A program made the translations under genes and the position numbers. Shown here piece after piece: positions 8,772-16,644 of a stretch of 64,000 nt of DNA. Source of the stretch: Paraburkholderia domus (GTDB taxonomy: Bacteria > Pseudomonadota > Gammaproteobacteria > Burkholderiales > Burkholderiaceae). The stretch's first letter is position 1. Every line of letters starts with the position of its first letter. Below the pieces are notes generated by a model. That model did no database searches. It was not told the DNA's origin and saw only the letters and a list, made by a program, of their open reading frames with translations. The stretch covers positions 1 to 64,000 of the forward strand of contig NZ_CAJNAT010000021.1 in NCBI RefSeq assembly GCF_905220705.1, written 5' to 3'.

Positions 8772-8789
8772 TTGTAGGATGACTTATAT
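8772..8789 (+). promoter_or_regulatory. Putative operator upstream of the semialdehyde dehydrogenase gene
   Basis: TTGTAGG-ATGA-CTTATAT matches the shared motif and ends 27 bp before the ATG at 8817. It overlaps a TTATAT sequence that could be the -10 element, which would fit repression. The 17 bases from 8767 (CTATGTTGTAGGATGAC) recur exactly at 14111-14127 before garD. Confidence 0.65.
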
Positions 8790-8816
8790 CTAGGATGTCC
8801 ATCTAAGGAAAGCGAA

Positions 8817-10400
8817 ATGTCTATTACCGGCGAAATGCTGATTGGTCGCAATGCAGTGCGCGGCGAGGAAAAACCCTTGCGTGCGTTCAATCCCGCCACG
8901 GGGTCCGACATCGCGGAGCCGGTGTTCGGCAGCGGTTCGGTCGCGAATGTCGAACTCGCCTGCGAACTCGCGCAGCAAGCGTTCGACCCGTACCGGCATC
9001 TGCCGCTCACGGTGCGCGCCGAGTTTCTCGAGCGTATCGCGGACGGCATCACGGCGCTCGGGGACGCGCTGATCCAGCGCGCGCAGGAAGAGTCGGGCCT
9101 GCCGAAGGCGCGTCTGGAAGGCGAGCGCGGCCGCACGACTGGCCAGCTCAAACTGTTCGCGCAAGTCGTACGCGCCGGCCAATGGCTTGCCGCAACGCTC
9201 GATTCGCCGTTGCCCGAGCGCAAGCCCTTGCCGCGCTCCGACCTGCGGATGCAAAAGATTCCGCTAGGCCCGGTTGCGGTGTTCGGCGCCAGCAACTTCC
9301 CGCTCGCGTTTTCGGTGGCGGGCGGCGATACGGCAGCGGCGCTCGCGGCGGGCTGCCCGGTGGTGGTGAAGGCGCATCGCGCTCACCTGGGCACCTCCGA
9401 GATGGTCGGCCGTGTGATTCAGCAAGTCGCGAAGGAAATGAATCTGCCTGAAGGCGTGTTCTCGATGATCGTCGGCGCCGGCAATTCTGTCGGTGAAGCG
9501 TTGGTCGCGCATCCGGCGATCAAGGCGGTGGGCTTCACGGGTTCACGGGCAGGCGGGACGTCGCTGATGCGCGTCGCGGCAGCCCGGGCCGAGCCGATTC
9601 CGGTTTACGCGGAAATGAGCAGCATCAACCCGGTGTTTCTCCTGTCGAATGCGCTGTCGCAACGCGGTGAGACCATCGCGCGTGGCTTCGTCGATTCATT
9701 GGTGCTGGGCGCGGGGCAGTTCTGTACCAATCCGGGGCTCGCGATTGCCGTCGACAGCGACGCCCTCAAAGGCTTCGTTGCAACGGCGTCCGAGGCGCTG
9801 AGCGGCAAACCGGCGCAGACCATGCTGACTGCCGGCATTCACGCGGCCTATGAAGAGGGCGAGGGCAAGCTGGAGGCGACGAGGGGCGTCGAGGCCGTTG
9901 CACGCGGCGTTGACGCGACGGGCCCGACGCAGGCTCGCGCGGCCTTGTTCGTGACCGATGCCGTGACCTTCCTGTCTACGCCGGCGCTGGAGGACGAGGT
10001 TTTCGGGCCGGCATCGACCATCGTGCGTTGCAAGGACGAGCAGGAGATGCTTGCAGTTGCCGAGCACTTTGCCGGTCAGTTGACCGCCACCGTGCAAATG
10101 GATAGCGCTGATCTGGCGGCCGCGAAGAAGCTGGCGCCGATCCTCGAGCGCAAGGCGGGCCGGATTCTGATCAATGGTTTCCCGACGGGCGTTGAAGTCT
10201 CACACGCGATGGTGCACGGCGGCCCGTTCCCGGCCACCTCCGATAGCCGCGCGACGTCAGTGGGGACGACATCGATCGAGCGCTTCCTGCGCCCGGTGTG
10301 CTATCAGGATTTCCCGGCCGATCTGCTGCCGGAGTCGCTGGCCGACGCCAACCCGCTGAACTTGTGGCGTCGTCGCGATGGCGAGATCACACGCAGCTAA
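8817..10400 (+). CDS. 2-oxoglutarate (alpha-ketoglutaric) semialdehyde dehydrogenase
   Basis: This is a 527-residue aldehyde dehydrogenase of the long subclass used in sugar-acid pathways. Visible active-site residues are Asn160 in FGASNFP, the cofactor-binding Lys185 in VVVKAH, the general base Glu266 in AEMSS and the nucleophile Cys303 in GAGQFCTNPG. It should oxidise 2-oxoglutarate semialdehyde, the product of KdgD, to 2-oxoglutarate, feeding the TCA cycle. KAH at 185-187 is typical of NADP-using members (inference). It is transcribed alone, divergent from garL, with an operator right before it and a strong terminator 40 bp after it. Confidence 0.88.
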   Translation: MSITGEMLIGRNAVRGEEKPLRAFNPATGSDIAEPVFGSGSVANVELACELAQQAFDPYRHLPLTVRAEFLERIADGITALGDALIQRAQEESGLPKARLEGERGRTTGQLKLFAQVVRAGQWLAATLDSPLPERKPLPRSDLRMQKIPLGPVAVFGASNFPLAFSVAGGDTAAALAAGCPVVVKAHRAHLGTSEMVGRVIQQVAKEMNLPEGVFSMIVGAGNSVGEALVAHPAIKAVGFTGSRAGGTSLMRVAAARAEPIPVYAEMSSINPVFLLSNALSQRGETIARGFVDSLVLGAGQFCTNPGLAIAVDSDALKGFVATASEALSGKPAQTMLTAGIHAAYEEGEGKLEATRGVEAVARGVDATGPTQARAALFVTDAVTFLSTPALEDEVFGPASTIVRCKDEQEMLAVAEHFAGQLTATVQMDSADLAAAKKLAPILERKAGRILINGFPTGVEVSHAMVHGGPFPATSDSRATSVGTTSIERFLRPVCYQDFPADLLPESLADANPLNLWRRRDGEITRS

Positions 10401-10440
10401 GCGATGCGTGAGCGGCGCCGAAGTGGGCGCCGCGTGAGAT

Positions 10441-10476
10441 AAAAAATGGCCGGGATCAAACTCCCGGCCATTTTTT
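10441..10476. terminator. Bidirectional terminator
   Basis: A perfect 15-bp inverted repeat (10441-10455 with 10462-10476) has a six-base loop. It starts with AAAAAA and ends with TTTTTT, so it can work on both strands. It lies between the convergent semialdehyde dehydrogenase and GntR genes. Confidence 0.92.
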
Positions 10477-10523
10477 GCGTCCAGCGCGACGAATCAGCGC
10501 TTGCTCAGCGTCAGCGCAAAGAA

Positions 10524-11267
10524 TCAGCTGTTCGCTTCAGCGCTTTCGTTGGCGCGCCGCAGCCGCTCGCGGCTATTGGACAGGTGCATGCGCATCGCCG
10601 CGCGCGCGCCTTCGGCATCGTGCCGTGTGATCGCCTCGAGAATGCTTTCGTGCTCCAGATTGACGAGCGACAGATACGCGTCGGGCTCAGCATGCGCGAT
10701 CCCCGCCGAGTCGAGCCGGTTGCGCGGAATCAGCGCGCTGCCCATTTGCGTCAGGATGTCGACGAAATACCGGTTGCCGGTTGCACGCGCCACGGAGATA
10801 TGGAATTGCAGGTCGGCGTTGACGCTATCCAGCCCGTTGTGGCGAGTGGCTTCGATCGCGTCGAGCGCGGCGCGCATGCGCGCGAGGTCGTCCGGCTTGG
10901 CCCGTTGAGCCGCCAGACCCGCGCATTCCGTTTCGAGGCTGATGCGCAGTTCGAGGATCGCCAGTACGTCGCGCAACGTGGTGGCCGGCACCATATCGAT
11001 ACCGAGCTTTTCGCGCTGCGGTTCCAGCACGAAGCTGCCGATGCCATGGCGCGTCTCGATGATCTTGCCCGCCTGCAGGCGTGAAATCGCTTCACGGATG
11101 ACGGTGCGGCTCACGCTCAGCGTGACCATCAATTGCGATTCCGTCGGCAATTTGTCGCCGGGCTTCAAGGCGTTAGACGCAATTTGCTCGGTGACGTAGC
11201 TGACGACAAACTCGGCAAGATTGCGCGCGCGTCGTGGCGGTGCCGCGGATGCCAGTGGTGTAGCCAT
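10524..11267 (-). CDS. GntR-family regulator, FadR/FCD subfamily, probable regulator of the uronate genes
   Basis: This 247-residue protein has an N-terminal winged helix (about 17-80; GDKLPTESQL, SRTVIREA, RHGIGSFV) and a C-terminal FCD ligand domain. The FCD domain carries the metal-binding set Asp152, His156, His206 and His228. FCD regulators usually repress catabolic operons and release DNA when a pathway acid binds. Its position in the middle of the galacturonate/galactarate genes, next to the GudP-type permease, makes it the best candidate to bind the palindrome repeated in this region; this is inference. Its own upstream region holds a different palindrome around GTCTGAC, which may be the autoregulatory site. 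Confidence 0.88.
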   Translation of the reverse strand: MATPLASAAPPRRARNLAEFVVSYVTEQIASNALKPGDKLPTESQLMVTLSVSRTVIREAISRLQAGKIIETRHGIGSFVLEPQREKLGIDMVPATTLRDVLAILELRISLETECAGLAAQRAKPDDLARMRAALDAIEATRHNGLDSVNADLQFHISVARATGNRYFVDILTQMGSALIPRNRLDSAGIAHAEPDAYLSLVNLEHESILEAITRHDAEGARAAMRMHLSNSRERLRRANESAEANS

Positions 11268-11322
11268 CGAAAACGCCCCTCGAATCAGATAGTTGCAGAT
11301 ACTTCCTGCGATCCATTATACC

Positions 11323-11335
11323 GTCGTCTGACGAC
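11323..11335. promoter_or_regulatory. Palindrome upstream of the GntR gene
   Basis: GTCGTC-T-GACGAC is a perfect 13-bp palindrome 56 bp before the regulator start. The centre GTCTGAC resembles the core of FCD-type GntR operators (TGGT..GACCA class). It overlaps a TTATACC half-site just to its left. An autoregulatory role is inferred. Confidence 0.4.
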
Positions 11336-11361
11336 TGATTATATAAACGCCGGATCATTTT

Positions 11362-11394
11362 CGGTATCGACGTCAGACCTGGCGTCGATATCCG
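11362..11394. repeat. Imperfect inverted repeat between gudP-like and GntR genes
   Basis: CGGTATCGACG at 11362-11372 pairs with CGTCGATATCCG at 11383-11394, with one bulged base. The ten bases between include GTCAGAC, the reverse complement of the GTCTGAC in the neighbouring palindrome. There is no T-tract, so a protein-binding site is more likely than a terminator. Confidence 0.4.
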
Positions 11395-11465
11395 GTTTCA
11401 GGCGCCTGGCGGGCGAGCCGCATTGTTTGGCAGGCGCCGGGGGAAGTACGATAACCGCCCGGCTG

Positions 11466-12818
11466 CTAGCCTGGGCGCAGTTCGACCCGTTTGATGTCTT
11501 TCACGATCACGAGGTAACTGAACACCGTCAGCAAGGCATTCAGGCCGACGAAAACCAGCGCGCCGTTGAACGACCCGGTCTTCGCGACGAGATAGCCGAT
11601 CACGATGGGCGTCACGATGCCGGCGACATTGCCGAACATGTTGAAGATCGCGCCCGACAGACCAAGGGCCTCCTTCGGCGACGTATCCGCCACGACGGCC
11701 CAACCGAGCGCTCCAATGCCTTTGCCGAAGAACGCGAGCGACATGAGCGCGACGACGACCCAGTCGGTCGACACGTAGTTGCATCCGATGATGCACACCG
11801 ACAGCAGCATGCCGCCGACAATCGGCACCTTGCGTGCGATCGTGAGCGAATGTCCGCGCCGGATCAGCCCGTCGGACAAAATGCCGCCGAGCACGCCACC
11901 GGAGAATCCGCAAATCGCGGGCAGCGATGCGACCAGACCCGCTTGCAGAATCGTCATACCGCGCGCCTGCACGAGGTAGATCGGAAACCAGGTCAGGAAG
12001 AAGTAGGTCAGCACGTTGATGCAATACTGCGCGAGATAGACGCCGAGCAGCATGCGGTTGCTCAGCAGTTGGCGCACTAGCGACCAGCCGCCGGCGCCGG
12101 CTATGTCCTCAGCCCGGGCTGCTTTCTTGTGCCCGTTCACCACGCCGCCGCCCTGTTCGATGTAGTCGAGTTCGGCGCGCGAGACGCGTGGGTGGTCGGC
12201 CGGGTTCTTCATCACCTTCAACCAGGTGAGGGCGAGTAACAGTCCGGTCACGCCCATGACGACGTAGACCGTGTGCCAGCCGAATGCATGGGTCAGCCAG
12301 GCCATCAGCGGTGTGAAAATGACCGCCGCGAAATATTGAGCTGAATTGAAAATCGCGGAAGCAGTGCCGCGTTCGTTCGTGGGAAACCAGCTGGCGACAA
12401 CCTTGGCATTGGCCGGAAACGCCGGCGATTCCGCCGCGCCCATCGCGAAGCGCAGCACGAACAGCGCGGTGACGGCGGCTGCTGCGCTGCCGAGCAGGCC
12501 AATTGAGCTTTGCAGCAGCGTAAACAACGACCACAGGAAAATGCTCGCCGCGTAGACGCGCCGCGCGCCGAAACGGTCGAGCAGCCACCCCGCCGGCAAT
12601 TGCGACAGAACGTAGGCCCAGCTGAACGCGGAGAAGATGTAGCCCATCTTGATTGCGTCGAGGCCGAACTCAGCGCGCATCGCGGATCCGGTGACCGAGA
12701 GCGTGGCGCGGTCCGCGTAATTGAACGTCGTGATCAGAAAGATCAGCAGCAGAATCGCGTAGCGGACTTTGGTTCGTTTCTCAGCGTGGGCGGGGTTCGC
12801 CGTGCGGCTCATTTCCAT
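11466..12818 (-). CDS. gudP: Glucarate/galactarate permease, MFS anion:cation symporter family
   Basis: This 450-residue, 12-helix transporter parallels E. coli GudP: EKRT-VRY, FNYADRATLS, MGYIFSAFSWAY, GGWLLDRFG-type segments, FNSAQYFA, VLGGILSDGL, FFGKGIGALGWAV-ADT and the closing DIKRVEL. It imports aldarates such as D-glucarate and D-galactarate across the inner membrane. The frame is open 40 codons further, but the ATG at 12818 has AGGAG six bases before it and starts the homologous region. It lies upstream of the GntR gene on the same strand (198-bp gap). A terminator for kdgD lies between it and kdgD. Confidence 0.87.
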   Translation of the reverse strand: MEMSRTANPAHAEKRTKVRYAILLLIFLITTFNYADRATLSVTGSAMRAEFGLDAIKMGYIFSAFSWAYVLSQLPAGWLLDRFGARRVYAASIFLWSLFTLLQSSIGLLGSAAAAVTALFVLRFAMGAAESPAFPANAKVVASWFPTNERGTASAIFNSAQYFAAVIFTPLMAWLTHAFGWHTVYVVMGVTGLLLALTWLKVMKNPADHPRVSRAELDYIEQGGGVVNGHKKAARAEDIAGAGGWSLVRQLLSNRMLLGVYLAQYCINVLTYFFLTWFPIYLVQARGMTILQAGLVASLPAICGFSGGVLGGILSDGLIRRGHSLTIARKVPIVGGMLLSVCIIGCNYVSTDWVVVALMSLAFFGKGIGALGWAVVADTSPKEALGLSGAIFNMFGNVAGIVTPIVIGYLVAKTGSFNGALVFVGLNALLTVFSYLVIVKDIKRVELRPG

Positions 12819-12956
12819 GCTTGTCTCCTGAATCTCATGCAAGGGAGCGGACTCCCAGGTGTCGTGCCGCAATCGGCCGGCCGCCGCGGTCCTGACAAGT
12901 CGAGCCGGCGCTTCTTCGCAGGAAGCGCCGTGCGTCAACGCAGTGAAAAGCGCAGT

Positions 12957-12990
12957 AAAAAAACGCCCGGCGACGTTGCCGTCCCGGGCG
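12957..12990 (-). terminator. Terminator after kdgD
   Basis: On the minus strand CGCCCGG and CCGGGCG form a GC-rich stem followed directly by TTTTTTT. It lies 57 bp after the kdgD stop codon and separates kdgD from the permease gene. Confidence 0.85.
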
Positions 12991-13046
12991 CCCTGTGCAG
13001 TGCCGTGCGCGCGACCCAGGTTCGCACGGCTTGGCGCCGTACTGCG

Positions 13047-13964
13047 TTACTGCGCGCCGAGCTTCTTGATCAGCCCATCGAGTTGCGCCATTTCTTCTTC
13101 GGTCAGATCGGTCAGCGGTGCGCGCACCGGACCTGCACTGTGGCCGACCAGCTTCGCGCCGGCTTTCACGATGCTGACCGCGTAACCCTGGCGGCGGTTG
13201 CGGATTGCCAGGTACGGCAGGAAGAATTCGTCGATCAGCTTGCCGACGGTCGCGTGGTCGTCCGCGGCAATCGCGCGGTAGAAGTCCATCGCGGTCTTCG
13301 GGATGAAGTTGAAGACGGCCGACGAGTACACCGGCACGCCCAGCGCCTTGTAAGCCGCGGCGTAGACTTCAGCGGTAGGCAGGCCGCCGAGGTACGAGAA
13401 ACGGTCGCCAAGGCGGCGGCGGATCGTCACCATGTTCTCGATCTCGCCCACGCCGTCCTTGAAGCCGATCAGGTTCGGGCAGCGCTCGGCAAGCCTTTCG
13501 AGCATGTCGGCGTTAAGCTTGGAGTTCGCGCGGTTGTAGATGATCACGCCCATGTTCGGCACCGACTTGCAGACTTCCTCTGCGTGCGCCGCGATGCCTT
13601 CCTGGCAGGCTTCGGTCAGGTAGTGCGGCATCAACAGAATGCCGTTCGCGCCGTGACGTTCGGCTTCCTGTGCGTAGGCGATCGCCACGCGCGTCGGGCC
13701 GCCGGCGCCGGCGAGAATCGGTACCTTGCCCTTGCAGACTTCAGTTGCCGTACGCACGACGTTCGAGTAATCGTTATGCGTGAGCGAGAAGAATTCGCCC
13801 GTTCCGCCGGCGACGAACAGTGCCGAAGCACCGTAAGGAGCGAGCCATTCGAGGCGCTCAGCATAAGTATCGGCGCGGAAGTCGCCTTGTGCGTCGAAGT
13901 CGGTAACGGGGAAGGACAGAAGGCCTTCGGAAACGATCTGCTTCAGTTCCTGCGGTGTCGTCAT
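13047..13964 (-). CDS. kdgD: 5-dehydro-4-deoxyglucarate dehydratase
   Basis: This is a 305-residue member of the DapA/NAL aldolase superfamily. The GGTGE motif is at 53-57, the active-site Tyr at 143 (IIYNR) and the Schiff-base Lys at 169 (IGFKDGVG). KdgD removes water and CO2 from 5-keto-4-deoxyglucarate to give 2-oxoglutarate semialdehyde, the substrate of the dehydrogenase at 8817. It is divergent from garD, which makes its substrate. A near-perfect operator copy lies 51 bp before its start. The ribosome binding site is weak (GGATA). Confidence 0.92.
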   Translation of the reverse strand: MTTPQELKQIVSEGLLSFPVTDFDAQGDFRADTYAERLEWLAPYGASALFVAGGTGEFFSLTHNDYSNVVRTATEVCKGKVPILAGAGGPTRVAIAYAQEAERHGANGILLMPHYLTEACQEGIAAHAEEVCKSVPNMGVIIYNRANSKLNADMLERLAERCPNLIGFKDGVGEIENMVTIRRRLGDRFSYLGGLPTAEVYAAAYKALGVPVYSSAVFNFIPKTAMDFYRAIAADDHATVGKLIDEFFLPYLAIRNRRQGYAVSIVKAGAKLVGHSAGPVRAPLTDLTEEEMAQLDGLIKKLGAQ

Positions 13965-14014
13965 GATGAGTATCCAGGCGTCGAATGGAGTCAGTATTGA
14001 GAAATCGAGATTTC

Positions 14015-14032
14015 TTATACGTCATCGTACAA
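14015..14032 (-). promoter_or_regulatory. Putative operator upstream of kdgD
   Basis: TTATACG-TCAT-CGTACAA is the best copy in the window of the shared 18-bp inverted repeat: both heptamer halves match apart from a single A/G difference between them. It sits 50 bp before the kdgD ATG (minus strand) and 101 bp left of the garD copy. Confidence 0.7.
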
Positions 14033-14115
14033 CAACAAATCGTCTAACTCAACGGGGTTTTCGCGGCATAATGCGTGTCATAGGGTAAATACGGAACATC
14101 CGGCAATCTTCTATG

Positions 14116-14133
14116 TTGTAGGATGACGTATGA
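14116..14133 (+). promoter_or_regulatory. Putative operator upstream of garD-udh-lactonase
   Basis: TTGTAGG-ATGA-CGTATGA matches the shared motif and ends 44 bp before the garD start. It also argues against an upstream garD start at 14130, which would lie inside this site. Confidence 0.65.
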
Positions 14134-14177
14134 ATGGTCGCTGCAGCAGGCGTGAAACCGCCATAAGGATCGATGCA

Positions 14178-15767
14178 ATGGAACAAACCCCGCTCTACAT
14201 TCGCGTTCACCCCAATGACAATGTCGCGATCGTCGTCAACGACGGCGGTCTGGGTGAGGGCGCCGTATTTCCCGACGGTCTTGCGCTGCGCGAGCGTGTT
14301 CCGCAAGGACACAAGGTCGCGTTGGCCGATCTCGCGGAAGGCGACGAGGTCATCCGCTATAACGTGGTGATCGGTTACGCGCTCAAGGCTTTGCCGAAGG
14401 GCAGCTGGATCAACGAACACGTGATCCGCATGCCGAGCCCGCCCGGACTGGAAGATCTGCCGATCGCCACCATCAAGGCGCCGGAGATGCCGCCGCTGGA
14501 AGGCTTCACATTCGAGGGCTATCGCAACGCCGACGGCTCGGTGGGCTCGCGCAACATTCTGGCCATTACGACCACGGTGCAATGCGTGGCCGACGTGGTT
14601 CAGCACGCGGTTACGCGTATCAAGGCCGAGCTGCTGCCGCACTACCCGAACGTCGATGATGTCGTGAGCCTCGGGCACACCTATGGTTGCGGCGTCGCGA
14701 TCGACGCGCCCGACGCGATGGTACCGATCCGCACCGTGCGCAATATCAGCCTGAATCCGAATTTCGGCGGCGAAGTGATGATGGTCAGCCTCGGTTGCGA
14801 GAAGCTGCAGCCTGAACGCCTGATGCCGCCGGGCACGATTCCGATTGCCGCTGCTGCGAATGTCGCCGAAGTGGCCGACATTGGTGACGTCGAAGCCGAT
14901 CTGAATGGCGACGTGGTGGTGCTGCAGGACGAAGCGCACGTCGGCTTCCAGTCGATGATCGAGTCGATCATGAGAATGGCCGACGGCCATCTGAAGCGGC
15001 TGAACAATCGCCGCCGCGAAACCTGCCCGGCCTCTGATCTGGTGATCGGTGTGCAATGCGGCGGCAGCGATGCATTTTCCGGGTTGACCGCGAATCCCGC
15101 CGTGGGCTTCGCCACCGACTTGCTGGTGCGCGCCGGTGCGACGGTGATGTTCTCCGAAGTGACTGAAGTGCGCGACGGCGTCGATCAGCTGACGGCGCGC
15201 GCGGCCAACGCGGACGTGGCTGCCGCGATCATCCGCGAGATGCAGTGGTACGACGATTATCTGAAGCGCGGCGGCGCGGACCGTAGTGCCAACACTACGC
15301 CGGGCAACAAGAAGGGCGGCTTGTCGAACATCGTTGAAAAGGCGATGGGTTCGATCATCAAGTCGGGCAATTCGGCCATCTCCGGTGTGTTGTCGCCTGG
15401 TGAAAAGGTTAAGCAGAAAGGCCTGATATACGCGGCCACGCCGGCCAGTGATTTCATCTGCGGCACGCTGCAAGTGGCGGCGGGCATCAATCTGCATGTG
15501 TTCACGACCGGCCGCGGCACGCCGTACAGCCTCGCGGAAGTACCTGTCATCAAGGTCGCGACGCGCTCCGATCTCGCGCGCCGCTGGCATGATCTGATGG
15601 ATATCAATGCCGGCACCATTGCAACCGGCGCAGCGACGATCGAAGACGTGGGTTGGGAGCTGTTCCGCCTGATGCTCGACGTCGCAAGCGGACGTAAACA
15701 GACCTGCGCGGAGAAACTCAAACTCCACAATGCATTGACGCTGTTCAATCCGGCGCCGGTGACCTGA
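14178..15767 (+). CDS. garD: Galactarate dehydratase
   Basis: This 529-residue UxaA-family dehydratase follows E. coli GarD closely. It has an N-terminal SAF domain (about 1-95) with IRVHPNDNVAIVVNDGG, then FEGYRNADGSVGSRN, YGCGVAI, NISLNPNFGGEV, GCEKLQPERL, CGGSDAFSG, EVTEVRDG, NKKGGLSN, YAATPASDF, GRGTPY and the same NPAPVT C-terminus. It dehydrates D-galactarate to 5-keto-4-deoxyglucarate, the branch-point compound used by both KdgD and GarL here. Conserved Cys residues fit Fe2+ binding. I use the ATG at 14178, which has AAGGA eight bases before it, rather than the one at 14130. It is first of three genes with udh (34-bp gap) and a lactonase. Confidence 0.93.
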   Translation: MEQTPLYIRVHPNDNVAIVVNDGGLGEGAVFPDGLALRERVPQGHKVALADLAEGDEVIRYNVVIGYALKALPKGSWINEHVIRMPSPPGLEDLPIATIKAPEMPPLEGFTFEGYRNADGSVGSRNILAITTTVQCVADVVQHAVTRIKAELLPHYPNVDDVVSLGHTYGCGVAIDAPDAMVPIRTVRNISLNPNFGGEVMMVSLGCEKLQPERLMPPGTIPIAAAANVAEVADIGDVEADLNGDVVVLQDEAHVGFQSMIESIMRMADGHLKRLNNRRRETCPASDLVIGVQCGGSDAFSGLTANPAVGFATDLLVRAGATVMFSEVTEVRDGVDQLTARAANADVAAAIIREMQWYDDYLKRGGADRSANTTPGNKKGGLSNIVEKAMGSIIKSGNSAISGVLSPGEKVKQKGLIYAATPASDFICGTLQVAAGINLHVFTTGRGTPYSLAEVPVIKVATRSDLARRWHDLMDINAGTIATGAATIEDVGWELFRLMLDVASGRKQTCAEKLKLHNALTLFNPAPVT

Positions 15768-15801
15768 TCGTACTGATAGTAATCACGAAAAAGACTGCGA
15801 C

Positions 15802-16644
15802 ATGACTGACTCGAACCTTGACCGCCCGGCGGCACAGAAACCTTTCCGCCGTCTTCTGCTCACGGGCGCTGCCGGCAACCTCGGCAAGCAGTTGCGCGGC
15901 GCGCTTGCCGCGTGGGCCGACGTGGTGCGCGTCACCGATATCGCGCCGCTCGGCGACGTGGCGGCGCATGAAGAAGCATCGATCGTGGACCTCGCGGATG
16001 AGGCCGCCGTTCACGCGCTGCTCGAAGGCGTGGATACGGTCGTACATCTCGGCGGCATTTCCGTCGAGGCGCCGTTCGAAGATCTGCTCGACGCGAATAT
16101 CCGCGGCTTGTACAACCTCTATTCGGCCGCGCAGAAGCAGGGCGTAAAGCGCATCGTGTACGCGAGCTCGAATCATGCCGTGGGTTTTCACCCGACGACA
16201 TCGGTGGTCGATATCGATGCGCCGCTGCGTCCCGACAGCCTGTATGGCGTGACGAAGTGTTTCGGCGAATCGCTGTCGCGCTATTACTTCGACCGTTTCG
16301 GTCTCGAGACGGTGTGCCTGCGGATCGGCTCATCGTTCGAGCAGCCGAAGAATCCGCGCATGCTCGTCACCTATCTGAGCTTCCGCGACTTTATCGAACT
16401 GGTGCGTTGCTCGCTGTTCACCAACCGGGTCGGACATGCGATCGTTTATGGCGTCTCGGATAACCGGACCAAGTGGGTCGATAACACCAGGGCGGCGTTC
16501 CTCGGCTTTCGTCCGCAGGACAGTTCGATTGAATTCGAGCACCTCTTTCCGGTCACGGCGCCCACCGCCGAGCTCGATGATCCGACGCAGCATTTCCAGG
16601 GCGGGCCGTTTGTGCTGGCCGGTCCGATGGAACCGAAGCGGTGA
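15802..16644 (+). CDS. udh: Uronate dehydrogenase
   Basis: This 280-residue extended-SDR enzyme has TGAAGNLG at 21-28, Asp46 at the end of the second strand (VTDIAPLG; NAD+ preference), ASSNHAVG at 121-128 and the catalytic pair Tyr148/Lys152 (YGVTK). The sequence pattern is that of Agrobacterium/Pseudomonas Udh. It oxidises D-galacturonate and D-glucuronate at C1 to the aldaro-lactone. It lies between garD and the lactonase gene, so three consecutive steps are co-transcribed. Its stop overlaps the GTG start of the lactonase gene by four bases, which points to translational coupling. Confidence 0.92.
   Translation: MTDSNLDRPAAQKPFRRLLLTGAAGNLGKQLRGALAAWADVVRVTDIAPLGDVAAHEEASIVDLADEAAVHALLEGVDTVVHLGGISVEAPFEDLLDANIRGLYNLYSAAQKQGVKRIVYASSNHAVGFHPTTSVVDIDAPLRPDSLYGVTKCFGESLSRYYFDRFGLETVCLRIGSSFEQPKNPRMLVTYLSFRDFIELVRCSLFTNRVGHAIVYGVSDNRTKWVDNTRAAFLGFRPQDSSIEFEHLFPVTAPTAELDDPTQHFQGGPFVLAGPMEPKR

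Noticed and set aside
12510..14000. 496-codon plus-strand frame covering the gudP start and kdgD
   Set aside because: It is antisense to two well-supported genes and spans their terminator and start regions.
14049..15728. 559-codon open frame on the minus strand opposite garD
   Set aside because: It is a mirror of the GC-rich third-position pattern of garD, rich in Arg and His with no recognisable domain, while garD matches its family end to end.
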